Shown here: piece by piece, positions 9,205 through 18,059 of the stretch
Layout of the letters: every line of letters starts with the position of its first letter
How positions within the stretch are numbered: the first letter of the stretch is position 1
Assembly: GCF_029211225.1 (NCBI RefSeq)
Contig: NZ_JARGEM010000002.1
Span: 62,001 to 126,000, forward strand
From: Antiquaquibacter metalliresistens
Lineage (GTDB): Bacteria; Actinomycetota; Actinomycetes; Actinomycetales; Microbacteriaceae
Direction: 5' to 3'
DNA length: 64,000 nucleotides
Position numbers and translations under genes: made by a program
The notes under the pieces: generated by a model
Databases searched by the model: none
What the model was told of the DNA's origin: nothing
What the model saw: only the letters and a program-made list of their open reading frames with translations

Positions 9205-9849
9205 TCAGAGCAGCGGTTTGGCCGCCTTGGCTCGATCCGCGGCGGGCACGGCGGCCGCGGACTCGGGCGCCTTGCCGTCGAGCCACCGTCGCAGCACGCC
9301 CTGCGGCAGCTCATCGACCGTCAGCGCGAAACAGAAGTGGTCGCGCCAATCGCCGTTGATATGGATGTACCGCCGCCGCAGCCCCTCGTAGCGGAACCCG
9401 AGCTTCTCCACCACGCGCAGGCTCGGGCCGTTCTCGGGCCGGATGCAGATCTCCATGCGGTGCAGGCCGACGGAGAAGAAGCAGTGGTCGGTGGCGAGCG
9501 CGACCGCGGTCGGTGTGGCGCCGAGTCCGGCGAATCGCTCCGAGACCCAGTAGCCGATCGTCGCCGACGAGAGCGAGCCGTAGGCGATACCGGAGACGTT
9601 GAGCTGGCCGGCGAGCTGCCCATCCACCTCGATCACGAAGGGCATGCCCAGGCCCGCCCTGGCGTGCTGCTGCAGCGCGCGGATGCTGGAGCGCACGTCG
9701 AAGTTCATCGGGCCGTGCGGATTCGTCGCCTCCCATTTGCGCAGCCACCCGCGGTTCTCCGCAAGCTCGCGTTCGAGGGTCCGCGCGTCGCGGAGCCGGA
9801 TCGGTCGAATCGTGATCCGGCCCTCGGTGAGGGTCGGGATGGTCGCCAT
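9205..9849 (-). CDS. GNAT-family N-acetyltransferase (RimJ/RimL type)
   Basis: 214 residues. It opens with the TEGRITIRPIRLRDA segment typical of RimJ/RimL acetyltransferases. ATIGYWVSERFAGLGATPTAVAL is the acetyl-CoA binding stretch, and RPENGPSLRVVEKLGFRYEG is the conserved C-terminal signature of the group. RimJ/RimL enzymes acetylate the N termini of ribosomal proteins; related members act on small molecules, so the substrate is uncertain. The ATG lies one base from the stop of galU on the same strand, so the two are an operon. Confidence 0.88.
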   Translation of the reverse strand: MATIPTLTEGRITIRPIRLRDARTLERELAENRGWLRKWEATNPHGPMNFDVRSSIRALQQHARAGLGMPFVIEVDGQLAGQLNVSGIAYGSLSSATIGYWVSERFAGLGATPTAVALATDHCFFSVGLHRMEICIRPENGPSLRVVEKLGFRYEGLRRRYIHINGDWRDHFCFALTVDELPQGVLRRWLDGKAPESAAAVPAADRAKAAKPLL

Positions 9850-9850
9850 A

Positions 9851-10741
9851 TCAGTCCAGTGCGCTCGCGAACTGCTTCAGCCACGGACGAAGGTCCGGGC
9901 CCAGGTCGGGCCGCTCCACCGCGAGCTGCACGATCGCCTTGATGTAGTCGAGTCGGTCGCCGGTGTCGTAGCGGCGGCCGCGGAACACGACGCCGTACAC
10001 GCCGCCGGCGATGTTCTCCCGCGCCATGGTCTGCAGCGCGTCTGTAAGCTGAATTTCGTCGCCCTTGCCCGGTGCCGTGCGCTCGAGTACGCCGAAGACC
10101 TCGGGCTTGAGCACGTAGCGACCGATGACGGCATAGTTGCTCGGGGCGGTGCCGGGCGCGGGCTTCTCGACGAGGCCGGTCACGCGCACCACGTCGTCCT
10201 CCTCGGTGGCTTCGACCGTCGCGACGCCGTACATGTGCACGGATGCCGGGTCGACTTCGAGCAGGGCGATGACCGTGGCATCCCGCGCGCTCGCCTGCTC
10301 GATCATGCGGGCGAGCAGCACGTCGCGCTCGTCGATGAGGTCGTCGCCGAGCAGCACGGCGAAAGGTTCGTTGCCGACGTGCATCTTGGCGCGCAGCACC
10401 GCGTGGCCGAGTCCGCGCGGGTCCCCCTGGCGCACGTAGTGCATGTCGGCGAGGTCGTTCGAGTACTCGACCTTCTCGAGCTTGTCGACGTCGCCCTTCT
10501 CCTCGAGCGTCGCCTCCAACTCGTACATACGGTCGAAGTGGTTCTCGAGTGCGGTCTTGTTGCGCCCCGTGACCATGAGCACGTCGGTGAGCCCGGCGGC
10601 GACCGCCTCTTCCACGACGTACTGGATGGCCGGCTTGTCGACGACTGGGAGCATCTCCTTCGGCATCGCCTTCGTCGCCGGGAGGAATCGCGTGCCAAGG
10701 CCTGCAGCGGGGATGACCGCCTTGCTGATCTGATACGCCAT
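9851..10741 (-). CDS. galU: UTP-glucose-1-phosphate uridylyltransferase
   Basis: 296 residues from ATG 10741; a GTG two codons upstream (10747) is an alternative. The nucleotide-binding signature GLGTRFLPATKAMPKEMLP lies near residue 14, VDKPAIQYVVEEA follows, GDDLIDER gives the metal-binding Asp, and VTGLVEKP is the sugar-phosphate region. GalU makes UDP-glucose for cell-wall glycans, glycolipids and trehalose/glycogen routes. It is the first gene of a pair with the GNAT gene and diverges from the 5-formyl-THF cyclo-ligase gene across a 40-bp gap. Confidence 0.95.
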   Translation of the reverse strand: MAYQISKAVIPAAGLGTRFLPATKAMPKEMLPVVDKPAIQYVVEEAVAAGLTDVLMVTGRNKTALENHFDRMYELEATLEEKGDVDKLEKVEYSNDLADMHYVRQGDPRGLGHAVLRAKMHVGNEPFAVLLGDDLIDERDVLLARMIEQASARDATVIALLEVDPASVHMYGVATVEATEEDDVVRVTGLVEKPAPGTAPSNYAVIGRYVLKPEVFGVLERTAPGKGDEIQLTDALQTMARENIAGGVYGVVFRGRRYDTGDRLDYIKAIVQLAVERPDLGPDLRPWLKQFASALD

Positions 10742-10781
10742 GCTCACCAGGGTACTGGTGAGCGCGCCTTAGGATTGGCCC

Positions 10782-11360
10782 ATGGCAGATGAGGTCGCGC
10801 TGGCGAAGCGGGCTCTGCGTGCCGAGTTACGGGAGCGTCGACGCATCACGACGGCGAAGGAACGCGAGGCCGCGGATGCCGCACTCACCCAGAACCTCAT
10901 CGATCTGACCAGCGGCCTCGGGGCCAGGTCCATCTCCGCCTACCTGTCTCTGCCGGAGGAGCCGGCGACCCGCGAGTTCCTCGACTGGGCGTGCGAGCAG
11001 GGTATCCGGGTGCTCCTACCGGTGTCCCGCGCCGATGGTCTGCTCGACTGGGCCCCGTACGACGGCAGCGACGAAGCGATCGATGACTTCGGGATGCCGA
11101 TGCCGACGAGCGAGATTCTGGGCCCGATCGCGATCAACGAGGTCGACCTCATCCTCGTGCCCGCGGCATCCGTCGACCGCACCGGGATGCGCCTGGGCTG
11201 GGGTCGCGGCTACTTCGACAAGACCCTCGGATCGATGGAGAACTGCCCGCCGGTCTATGCTGTGATCTTCGACCACGAGCTCGTGGACAGCGTGCCGACC
11301 GAACGGCACGACCAGCGCGTGAACGGCGTGGTCACCCCCTCAGGCATCATCGCCTTCTAA
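10782..11360 (+). CDS. 5-formyltetrahydrofolate cyclo-ligase
   Basis: 192 residues. KRALRAELRERRR at the N terminus contributes to nucleotide/folate binding, and GMRLGWGRGYFDKTL near residue 137 is the signature of this family. It converts 5-formyl-THF to 5,10-methenyl-THF using ATP, returning stored folate to one-carbon metabolism in the cytoplasm. It is followed 19 bases later by an FmdB-like zinc-ribbon gene and then mscL, a gene order often seen in actinobacteria. Confidence 0.94.
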   Translation: MADEVALAKRALRAELRERRRITTAKEREAADAALTQNLIDLTSGLGARSISAYLSLPEEPATREFLDWACEQGIRVLLPVSRADGLLDWAPYDGSDEAIDDFGMPMPTSEILGPIAINEVDLILVPAASVDRTGMRLGWGRGYFDKTLGSMENCPPVYAVIFDHELVDSVPTERHDQRVNGVVTPSGIIAF

Positions 11361-11379
11361 GTTCTCGCAAGGATTCCAC

Positions 11380-11691
11380 GTGCCCACCTATTCGTACCGC
11401 TGCACCGAGTGCGGCACCGCGTTCGACATTCAGCAGGCCTTCACCGACGACACGCTCACCGAGTGCCCCACCTGTCACGGACCGCTGCGCAAGCTCTTCA
11501 ACACCGTCGGTGTGACCTTCAACGGCTCCGGCTTCTACCGCACCGACTCGCGCGCCAAACCGAGCGACTCGTCGTCCGCGTCGTCTTCCTCTTCGTCGTC
11601 GGAGAGGTCATCATCGAAGAAGAAGGAGTCGGCGCCCGCGCCGGCCGCATCCAGCTCCTCGAGCTCGTCGGGGAGCGCGAGCAGCAGTTAG
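11380..11691 (+). CDS. FmdB-family zinc-ribbon protein
   Basis: 103 residues starting at GTG 11380 with AAGGA upstream. The N terminus MPTYSYRCTECG ... TECPTCHGPLRKLF carries two CxxC pairs forming an FmdB-type zinc ribbon (about residues 1-41). The remainder is a low-complexity Ser/Lys/Ala tail, including a run of serines, which is probably disordered. FmdB-type proteins were proposed as regulators, but most are uncharacterised. It lies between the folate ligase and mscL on the same strand. Confidence 0.88.
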   Translation: MPTYSYRCTECGTAFDIQQAFTDDTLTECPTCHGPLRKLFNTVGVTFNGSGFYRTDSRAKPSDSSSASSSSSSSERSSSKKKESAPAPAASSSSSSSGSASSS

Positions 11692-11700
11692 GAGTCGCCG

Positions 11701-12150
11701 ATGCTCAAGGGCTTCAAGGAGTTCATCCTCCGCGGCAACGTGATCGATCTCGCGGTCGCGGTGGTGATCGGTGCGGCATTCACCGGCATCGTCAACGCGC
11801 TCGTGAACAGCGTCTTCAACCCGCTGCTCGGGGCCTTGTTCAACGCGGAGAGTCTCGCGCAGGCGCTGCCGGTCGCGATCCCGACCACCTCCGGCGGCAG
11901 CACGACCCTGTACTTCGGTGCGGTGATCGCCGCGGTCATCCAGTTCCTGCTCATCGCCGTCGTCGTCTACTTCGCGCTGATCGTGCCCATCAACTACCTC
12001 AAGCGGGTGTCGTTCCGAAAGCGCAAGCAGCCGGATGCCGCGGCCGAGCCCGCGCCGCCGACCGAGCTCGAGCTGCTCGCCGAGATCCGCGACCTGCTCG
12101 CGGCGGCGCCGGAGTCGCATCCCCGGCACGTGGACCAGCCGCCCGCCTGA
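11701..12150 (+). CDS. mscL: Large-conductance mechanosensitive channel MscL
   Basis: 149 residues. The N-terminal amphipathic helix [27 protein letters not shown] is the classic MscL start, leading into the pore-lining helix (TM1, residues ~14-40); TM2 spans about residues 68-98. The C-terminal helix contains [13 protein letters not shown], the cytoplasmic bundle that forms the pentamer stalk. It acts as an emergency release valve on hypo-osmotic shock. It is 9 bases downstream of the FmdB-like gene and convergent with the ROK regulator. Confidence 0.96.
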   Translation: MLKGFKEFILRGNVIDLAVAVVIGAAFTGIVNALVNSVFNPLLGALFNAESLAQALPVAIPTTSGGSTTLYFGAVIAAVIQFLLIAVVVYFALIVPINYLKRVSFRKRKQPDAAAEPAPPTELELLAEIRDLLAAAPESHPRHVDQPPA

Positions 12151-12161
12151 CGGCGGCGGTA

Positions 12162-13397
12162 CTAGACGGTGCGCGCCGCCCGCGGGGCGCTCATGAGTGC
12201 CTCCAGCGGCATGATCGCGGCCCCGAGCGCGACCGTGTCTCCCCCGAATCGGCACGCGAAGAGTTCGAACTGTCCGCCCGGGCGGTTCAGCGCCTCGGCG
12301 CGAATGGCGGCCTCCATGCGCTCGGCGAGCGACTCCATGAGACGCAAGCCCACCCATCCGCCGATGATCACCCGGGCGGGATTGGTGAGGTTCACCAGGC
12401 CCCCGAGCGCGGAACCGAGGGTCGCCACGAGTTCGGAGACGACGTGCGAGGCGACCGGATCGCCGTCGCGGTCGGCATCGAGCAGCTCGCCGAGCGCCCG
12501 CCAGCCGGAACCCTCGAACCGCCCGCCGGCCTCGCGCCAGGACTGAAGGATCGCGTCGGCGCCCACGTACGCCTCCACGCAGCCGTGTCCGCCGCACCGG
12601 CAACGCCGCCCGCCGCGCTCGATCTTCAGATGCCCCCACTCGCCCGCGCTGCTGGTCAACCCGTGCGCGAGCTCGCCGTTGCTCACGATCCCAAGCCCGA
12701 CGCCGCGCCCGAGCAGCACGACGAGCGCCTCCTCCACGCCGCGAGCGGCGCCGTCCCAGAGTTCGGCCATCGCCTGGGTCTTGGCGCCGTTCTCGGCGAA
12801 CACCGGGATGTCCCGCGAGATCAGATCCGCGATCGGCACCGGATCCCAGCCGAGACTCTGGGCATAGAGCACCTGCGACCCACTGGGGTCGGACTCCACG
12901 ATGCCCGGTAGCCCTAGCCCGATGCCGACGATGCGCTCCCACGCCGCCGGGTTTCGGTCCCGAAGCGCGTCCATGGCCTCGTCGAGGTCGGTGGCGATCG
13001 TCGCCGGCGTCTCGCCCTCCCGACCGCCGCGGAACTCGCGGTCGACCCGAGCCATCGACAGGTCGAACAGCTCGACGGCCACCCCGCGCTCGCCGACGTC
13101 GGCCCCGAGGAAGTAGGCGCCCGCGGGGTTCGGCGCCAGCAGCGTCACGGGCCGACCGCCGCTGGAGGCGACCGAGCCCGCCTCGATGACGAGGCCCTCG
13201 GAGATCAGCTCGGAGACGAGATTGGTGACCGAGGCGACCGACAGGCCCGACTCCCGCGCGAGCACCGCGCGCGACGTCTGCCCGGAGAGGATGATGCTGC
13301 GCAGCGCCTGCGCGCGGTTGCGCTGTCGCACCTCGCTCACGGTCGCGGGCGCGGCGGTGACCGCAGCCTTGCGACCAGGCGACGTGCGAACGGTCAT
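12162..13397 (-). CDS. ROK-family transcriptional regulator of the beta-glucoside operon
   Basis: 411 residues from ATG 13397. An N-terminal winged helix (TSRAVLARESGLSVASVTNLVSELISEGLV, about residues 42-75) is followed by a ROK sugar-kinase-like domain with GIGLGLPGIV, the ATP-binding-like glycines, and the zinc/ROK signature CRCGGHGCVEAYVG. ROK repressors release DNA on binding a sugar or glucoside. It is the last gene of the minus-strand sugar operon, 11 bp after the GH5 gene, so it likely controls that operon through the AT-rich operator upstream of the GH1 gene. I infer repression; the ligand is probably a beta-glucoside. Confidence 0.88.
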   Translation of the reverse strand: MTVRTSPGRKAAVTAAPATVSEVRQRNRAQALRSIILSGQTSRAVLARESGLSVASVTNLVSELISEGLVIEAGSVASSGGRPVTLLAPNPAGAYFLGADVGERGVAVELFDLSMARVDREFRGGREGETPATIATDLDEAMDALRDRNPAAWERIVGIGLGLPGIVESDPSGSQVLYAQSLGWDPVPIADLISRDIPVFAENGAKTQAMAELWDGAARGVEEALVVLLGRGVGLGIVSNGELAHGLTSSAGEWGHLKIERGGRRCRCGGHGCVEAYVGADAILQSWREAGGRFEGSGWRALGELLDADRDGDPVASHVVSELVATLGSALGGLVNLTNPARVIIGGWVGLRLMESLAERMEAAIRAEALNRPGGQFELFACRFGGDTVALGAAIMPLEALMSAPRAARTV

Positions 13398-13408
13398 GGC
13401 CACTGAAC

Positions 13409-14974
13409 CTACCAAGTCCCGCCCGGTCTCGTCGGAAGGATGCGCGCAACGCTCGTCGGCGCCGTCGCCGTGACGCGGATGCCGCGGGCCGACGGTTCGA
13501 CGCGCACTCCGGCATCCCTGCCCGACGCGTCGAGCACGCGCGCGGACTCGACGCCGGACATCTCGAACTCCAGCCAGTCCCCCGCTGCCAGGTCGACGAC
13601 GAGCTCCTCGTTCGGGCGGTAGGCCCGCCCGTCGGACTGCTCGAACGGGTTCGGCGGGTTATCGCCCTCGCGCGCCCAACGCAGGTGCACCGCGTCATCC
13701 ACTCGGATGCCCTCGATCGTGCCCGCGGTCGCGCTCGAGTACGACTGCCCGGCCCCGCGATAGCCGAACCCCCAGGCCGGGACGACGATGGGCCGCTCGG
13801 CCAACAGCGCGGCGACCACCTCGGGCTGCCACCGGCAGTGCTCGATGCGCATCGCCTCGAGCAGGTCGTCGAACACCCGCTGGGCCTCGCCGCGGCCGAT
13901 CGCCTCCGGATCGTCGATGGCCGCCACGACCCGGTCCCAGCCCTCGGGCGGGATGATCGACGCCGGCGAGGTGCGCGTGTCGATCTTCTTCCACGGCCAG
14001 AAGTTCCAGCCGATGTCGTGGGCCTCGTAGAGCCGGAAGGCCGTGTAGATCCACTCCAGGGTGTTCTCGCCGCCCTCCCCCATGTAGATCGGCAGGCCGA
14101 GCCGCTCGCGCGCGTCGAGGAACTGCTGGATGCTCGCGCGGTCCGGCGACGACCAGTACTTGTGGAACTGCAGCAGCGAGTTCGGGTCCCACACCTCGGT
14201 GAAGACGCTCCAGTTCGTGGCCCAGTGCGATCCCTCGTAGACGATGAGATGGTCGGCGTCGACCGCCCGGACCACCGCCGTGAGGTCGCGGTAGAGCACC
14301 GCGAGGTCGTCCGCATAGATGTGCTGCCATTCGTTCGGCAGCGGCTCGTTGAGCAGGTCGTACCCGAGTACGACCGTCTCGCCCGCGTAGCGCGTGGCGA
14401 GATCGCGCCACAGGCGCAGCGTGAGTTCCCGGTAGCGCGGCTCCATGAACAGTTCGGGCTTGCCAGCCGGCGAGTCGTCGATGTTCGTGCCGGTCTGGCC
14501 GCCGGGCGCGCCGTGCAGATCGAGCAGCACCCAGAGCTTGTGCGTGCGGCACCACTGAATGAGCCGGTCGATCATGGCGTAGCCGGTCTCGATCGGCTCG
14601 CCGTCGGCATCCTGGATGACGCGGGAGTTGATCGGCAGTCGCACGTGATCGAAACCGCTGGCCGCGATCAGCGCGATGTCCGCCTCCGTGATGAACGTCG
14701 TCGCGAAGGCCTCCCAGAATCCCTGCGCCCCCTCGGCGCCGAGCAGCCGCTCGGTGAGCCGTTCGATCTCGCGCGGGGATTCGGCGCCAGGGCCGAAGCG
14801 CCACATGTAGCCCTCGGGCAGCATCCAGTTGCCGAGTCCGACCCCGCGCAGCAGCAACTCGCGGCCGGAGCCATCGAAGAGCCGCGCGTCGCGGGCGTGC
14901 ACGAAGCCGTCGAAGCTCGCGGGGCGTCGCGCGAACACGGGGGTGGGGTGGAGGTCGGTCACAGTGGCCTTCAT
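13409..14974 (-). CDS. Glycoside hydrolase family 5 (beta-glucanase/exo-glucosidase type)
   Basis: 521 residues from ATG 14974, which overlaps the permease stop (ATGA). A (beta/alpha)8 GH5 domain covers about residues 35-400: HVRLPINSR, LLDLHGAPGGQTG, the acid/base glutamate in YDLLNEP, and the nucleophile glutamate in the IYMGEGGE stretch. The last ~100 residues form a beta-rich accessory domain. There is no signal peptide, so it works on imported oligosaccharides. The exo-1,3-glucanase-like motifs suggest laminari- or cello-oligosaccharides; the exact linkage is inferred only. Confidence 0.88.
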   Translation of the reverse strand: MKATVTDLHPTPVFARRPASFDGFVHARDARLFDGSGRELLLRGVGLGNWMLPEGYMWRFGPGAESPREIERLTERLLGAEGAQGFWEAFATTFITEADIALIAASGFDHVRLPINSRVIQDADGEPIETGYAMIDRLIQWCRTHKLWVLLDLHGAPGGQTGTNIDDSPAGKPELFMEPRYRELTLRLWRDLATRYAGETVVLGYDLLNEPLPNEWQHIYADDLAVLYRDLTAVVRAVDADHLIVYEGSHWATNWSVFTEVWDPNSLLQFHKYWSSPDRASIQQFLDARERLGLPIYMGEGGENTLEWIYTAFRLYEAHDIGWNFWPWKKIDTRTSPASIIPPEGWDRVVAAIDDPEAIGRGEAQRVFDDLLEAMRIEHCRWQPEVVAALLAERPIVVPAWGFGYRGAGQSYSSATAGTIEGIRVDDAVHLRWAREGDNPPNPFEQSDGRAYRPNEELVVDLAAGDWLEFEMSGVESARVLDASGRDAGVRVEPSARGIRVTATAPTSVARILPTRPGGTW

Positions 14975-15810
14975 TTCAGTCCGGAGAGGGCGAAGCCCTG
15001 GATGACGTAGCGCTGGAAGACGATGAACACGATGAGGATCGGCACGACCATCACCGAGGCCGCCGCCATCTGCAGCGAGGGGTTCACCGCGAGCTGCTGG
15101 TTGAGCAGCGCGAGTCCGACCGAGAGCGTGTAGAGCTTCTGGTCGCTGGCGATGATGAGCGGCCAGAGGAAGCTGTTCCAGCCGGAGATAAACGTCAGCA
15201 CGACCTGCACCGCGAGGATCGGACGCGACATCGGCAGCACGATCTGCCAGAAGGTGCGGAACTCCCCCGCGCCGTCGAGTCGCGCCGCCTCGAGCATCTC
15301 GGTGGGGATCGTGGACATGAACTGGCGGAACAGGAAGATGCTGAAGCCGCTCACGAGCGTCGGCAACGCGATGCCGATGAGGGTGTTCGTGAGCTTCATG
15401 CCGTTGAGGATCAGGTAGGTCGGGATCATGGTGACCTGGATCGGGATCATCATCGTCGCGAGCACAAGGAAGAACATCCACTTGCGCCCGCGGAACTCGA
15501 ACTTCGCGAACGCATAGCCGGCCATCGCCATGAGCAGCAGACCGATGAATCCGAACGCGACGACGATGAGGGTGTTGACCAGGTAGCGACCGAAGTCCAG
15601 CTCCATGAAGAGCCTGAGATACCACTCGAGCGTCGGCTGGGCGGGCAGGATCGTCGGCGGGTAGTCGACCGATTCGCGCTGCGGTTTGAGGGAGGTCGTC
15701 AGCATCCAGATGAAGGGGAATGCCGTGATGAGCGCGCCGACGCCGAGCGCGGCACCGATCGCGATGGTCAGCGACCGCCGCCTGCGGGCATGGGATCGAT
15801 CAGTAGTCAT
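14971..15810 (-). CDS. Sugar ABC transporter permease (MalG type, CUT1)
   Basis: 279 residues with six membrane helices and the conserved EAA loop (EAARLDGAGEFRTFWQIVLPMSRP, near residue 190) that docks the ATPase. ISGWNSFLWPLIIASD is the usual C-terminal signature of MalG-type permeases. It partners with the upstream MalF-type permease and the solute-binding lipoprotein. No ATPase gene is in the operon, so a shared MsiK-type ATPase elsewhere is expected, as in other actinobacteria (family knowledge). It overlaps the preceding gene by 11 bp. Confidence 0.93.
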   Translation of the reverse strand: MTTDRSHARRRRSLTIAIGAALGVGALITAFPFIWMLTTSLKPQRESVDYPPTILPAQPTLEWYLRLFMELDFGRYLVNTLIVVAFGFIGLLLMAMAGYAFAKFEFRGRKWMFFLVLATMMIPIQVTMIPTYLILNGMKLTNTLIGIALPTLVSGFSIFLFRQFMSTIPTEMLEAARLDGAGEFRTFWQIVLPMSRPILAVQVVLTFISGWNSFLWPLIIASDQKLYTLSVGLALLNQQLAVNPSLQMAAASVMVVPILIVFIVFQRYVIQGFALSGLK

Positions 15811-16678
15811 CGTCCGCCCTTCTGACCCGCAATTGCACGAGCGTGATCACGGCGATGATCGCGAACAGCACAATGGAACCGGCGCTCGCGTAGCCGAACT
15901 GGTTGAGCCGGAACCCCTCCTTGTACAGGAAGATCGACACCGAGGTCGTGGCCCCCAGCGGGCCGCCGTCGGTGAGCACGAACGGTTCGTCGAAGAACTG
16001 CAGCCAGGAGATCGTCGTGGTCACGGTGACGAAGAAGATGGCGAACCGCAGCAGCGGGATGGTGATCGAGAATGTCTTGCGCCACTCGCCGGCGCCATCG
16101 ATGGATGCCGCCTCGAGGTACTCCTTCGGCACACCCTGCAGCGCCGCGAGGAAGATGATGATGTTCAAGCCCGTGCCGCGCCAGATCGCGACGAGCGCAA
16201 CGGAGAATTTGGCGACCACCGGGTCGGAGAGCCACTGCACGGGTGGCAGTCCCCCGAGCGAGAACAGATAGTTGAGCAGGCCGAACTGCGTGTTGTAGAG
16301 GTATCCCCATACGAGTGAGATCGCGACGATCGCGGTGATCGCGGGGATGAAGTAGAAGGCCCGCAGCGAGCGGAAGAACCAGCTCTGGCTGCGGTTGAGC
16401 AGCAGCGCGACGCCGAGAGAGAGGAAGACGATCGCGGGCACACCGACGATCGCGAACAGGCCGGTGTTGCCGAGTGCCTGCCAGAAGGACGGGTCGGCGA
16501 AGAGCGCCGTGTAGTTGTCGATGCCGATGAAGTTGACGTTGCCCCAGTTGGCGAACGCCGAGATGTTCATGTCGGTCGTGCTGATGACGGCCGCGACGAG
16601 GATCGGGAAGATGCCGAAGGTGACCAGCAGCAGCATCGCCGGCGACACGAAGAGGTACGGCGTGAGGCGATTTCGCAC
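15800..16678 (-). CDS. Sugar ABC transporter permease (MalF type, CUT1)
   Basis: 292 residues if started at GTG 16678, which has a GAAAGG ribosome-binding site six bases upstream; an ATG at 16705 lacks one. Six membrane helices and the EAA loop (EAASIDGAGEWRKTFSITIPLL) identify a CUT1 sugar permease; FFDEPFVLTDGGPLGAT is characteristic of the MalF-type partner. It follows the solute-binding protein gene by about 77 bp and overlaps the MalG-type gene. Expected to import an oligosaccharide, probably a beta-glucoside given the flanking GH1 and GH5 enzymes. Confidence 0.93.
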   Translation of the reverse strand: MRNRLTPYLFVSPAMLLLVTFGIFPILVAAVISTTDMNISAFANWGNVNFIGIDNYTALFADPSFWQALGNTGLFAIVGVPAIVFLSLGVALLLNRSQSWFFRSLRAFYFIPAITAIVAISLVWGYLYNTQFGLLNYLFSLGGLPPVQWLSDPVVAKFSVALVAIWRGTGLNIIIFLAALQGVPKEYLEAASIDGAGEWRKTFSITIPLLRFAIFFVTVTTTISWLQFFDEPFVLTDGGPLGATTSVSIFLYKEGFRLNQFGYASAGSIVLFAIIAVITLVQLRVRRADDDY

Positions 16679-16755
16679 CGGGTGACCTTTCGTGTCGGCT
16701 GGCATCGAAGCGATGGGATGCGGGGGCCGCCGCACGGCGGCCCCCGCGGGTACTA

Positions 16756-17988
16756 CTACTGAACCTTGAGGCCGTCGACCGCAGCGTAGAACGTTGCGAG
16801 GGACTCGTCGCGGTCCGCGCCGGTGAGCACGATCGCGTTGAGCGCGTCGAGCAGCCCGGTGCCCACGATGCCGTCCCAGCCCGCCACGATCGGCAGCACC
16901 TTCGCGGTCGCGAGCTGATCGGTGTAGACCTTCACGTTCGGGTCGGCGTTGAGACCCTCGTCTTCGAGCGCCGAGGTCACGGTCGGCAGTTCGCCGGTGA
17001 GCCCGTACCAGGCGAGCTGCTGCTCGGGCTGGGACACGTACTCGAGCAGCTTGAGCGACTGCTCCTGCTGGTCGGTGTTGAACCACACTCCGAGGTTCGA
17101 GCCCGCGAAGAGCGAGATCGAGCCGCCGTCGCCTGCCGGCAGGGGGCTCGCCTGCCACTTGCCGTCGAGCTCGGGGGCGGCATCCTGGATGCCCTTGCCA
17201 AGGTACGGGCCGCTGACGAGCATCGGCGCGATCCCGGAGATGAAGCCCTGGGTCTGGTCGAAGTCGCTGTTGGTCGGCACGCTGCCATCGGCGTAGAGGC
17301 CGGTGTAGACGTCGACCGCGGCGTTGAACTCGGGGGTGTCGAAGTTCACGTTGCCGTCGGCATCGACGACCTCGCCACCCATGCTCCAGGTCATCTCGAT
17401 CGGCAGCGGCGCATCCCACTGCGGGATGTAGTAGCCGTACTGTCCCTCGCCGCGTGCCGCGAGCACCTTGGCATCGGCACGGAGTTCATCCCAGGTCGCG
17501 GGCGGAGCGTCGATGCCGTTCTCGGCGAGGATGTCGGTGCGGGTGAAGAGCACGCGCGTGTCACTGACCCACGGGATGCTCACCATCTGACCGCCGACCG
17601 CGGTCGCGTTGCCCGCGACACCGGCCGGGAAGTTCTCGGGCGCGAGCCCCGGGTAGTCGGCGATGAGGTCGTCGAGCGGCAGCAGCGCTCCGGCCTCGGC
17701 GAAGGTGGCGAGCTTCGAGAGACCGATCTGCAGCACGTCCGGGCCCGAGCCCGAGGCGACCGCGGTGGTGAGCTTCTCGTCGATAGCGTCCCACGGGATC
17801 GCGACAACCTCGACCTCGATGCCGCTGTCGGCGACGAGGGTCTCGAAGTTGGCGCCCGAGTCGCCCATCACCCAGACGGTGAGGGGTCCGTCGGCCTCGG
17901 ACGGGGCCGACGGCGAACACGCGCTGACGCCGAACGTGACGCCGGCGACCGCGATCGCGGCCAGCACGGTCTTTGCTGTTCTCTTCAT
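16756..17988 (-). CDS. Extracellular sugar-binding lipoprotein of ABC transporter
   Basis: 410 residues. A lipoprotein signal peptide ends in VSAC (Cys about residue 24), so it is membrane-anchored outside the cell. The rest is a type-1 solute-binding fold of the CUT1 family: DVLQIGLSKLATFAEAGALLPLDD, PWVSDTRVLFTRTDIL and WDELRADAKVLA are typical. It captures the sugar for the two downstream permeases. A good AAGGAA ribosome-binding site precedes the ATG. The 71 bp upstream separate it from the GH1 gene, and no strong terminator is visible there. Confidence 0.94.
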   Translation of the reverse strand: MKRTAKTVLAAIAVAGVTFGVSACSPSAPSEADGPLTVWVMGDSGANFETLVADSGIEVEVVAIPWDAIDEKLTTAVASGSGPDVLQIGLSKLATFAEAGALLPLDDLIADYPGLAPENFPAGVAGNATAVGGQMVSIPWVSDTRVLFTRTDILAENGIDAPPATWDELRADAKVLAARGEGQYGYYIPQWDAPLPIEMTWSMGGEVVDADGNVNFDTPEFNAAVDVYTGLYADGSVPTNSDFDQTQGFISGIAPMLVSGPYLGKGIQDAAPELDGKWQASPLPAGDGGSISLFAGSNLGVWFNTDQQEQSLKLLEYVSQPEQQLAWYGLTGELPTVTSALEDEGLNADPNVKVYTDQLATAKVLPIVAGWDGIVGTGLLDALNAIVLTGADRDESLATFYAAVDGLKVQ

Positions 17989-18059
17989 TGAGGTTCCTTC
18001 TCTCGATACTGCGGTTGCGGGGGTGCGTCGGCGCGAGACCTACAGCCTCGCACCGTGGG

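Noticed and set aside
11611-14316. 901-codon minus-strand frame over mscL, ROK and GH5 genes
   Set aside because: It crosses three genes out of frame and shows only biased composition.
13409-15625. 738-codon frame as one large GH5 protein
   Set aside because: The upstream ~217 codons are antisense or out-of-frame to the MalG-type permease; the ATG at 14974 overlaps the permease stop as expected for the operon.
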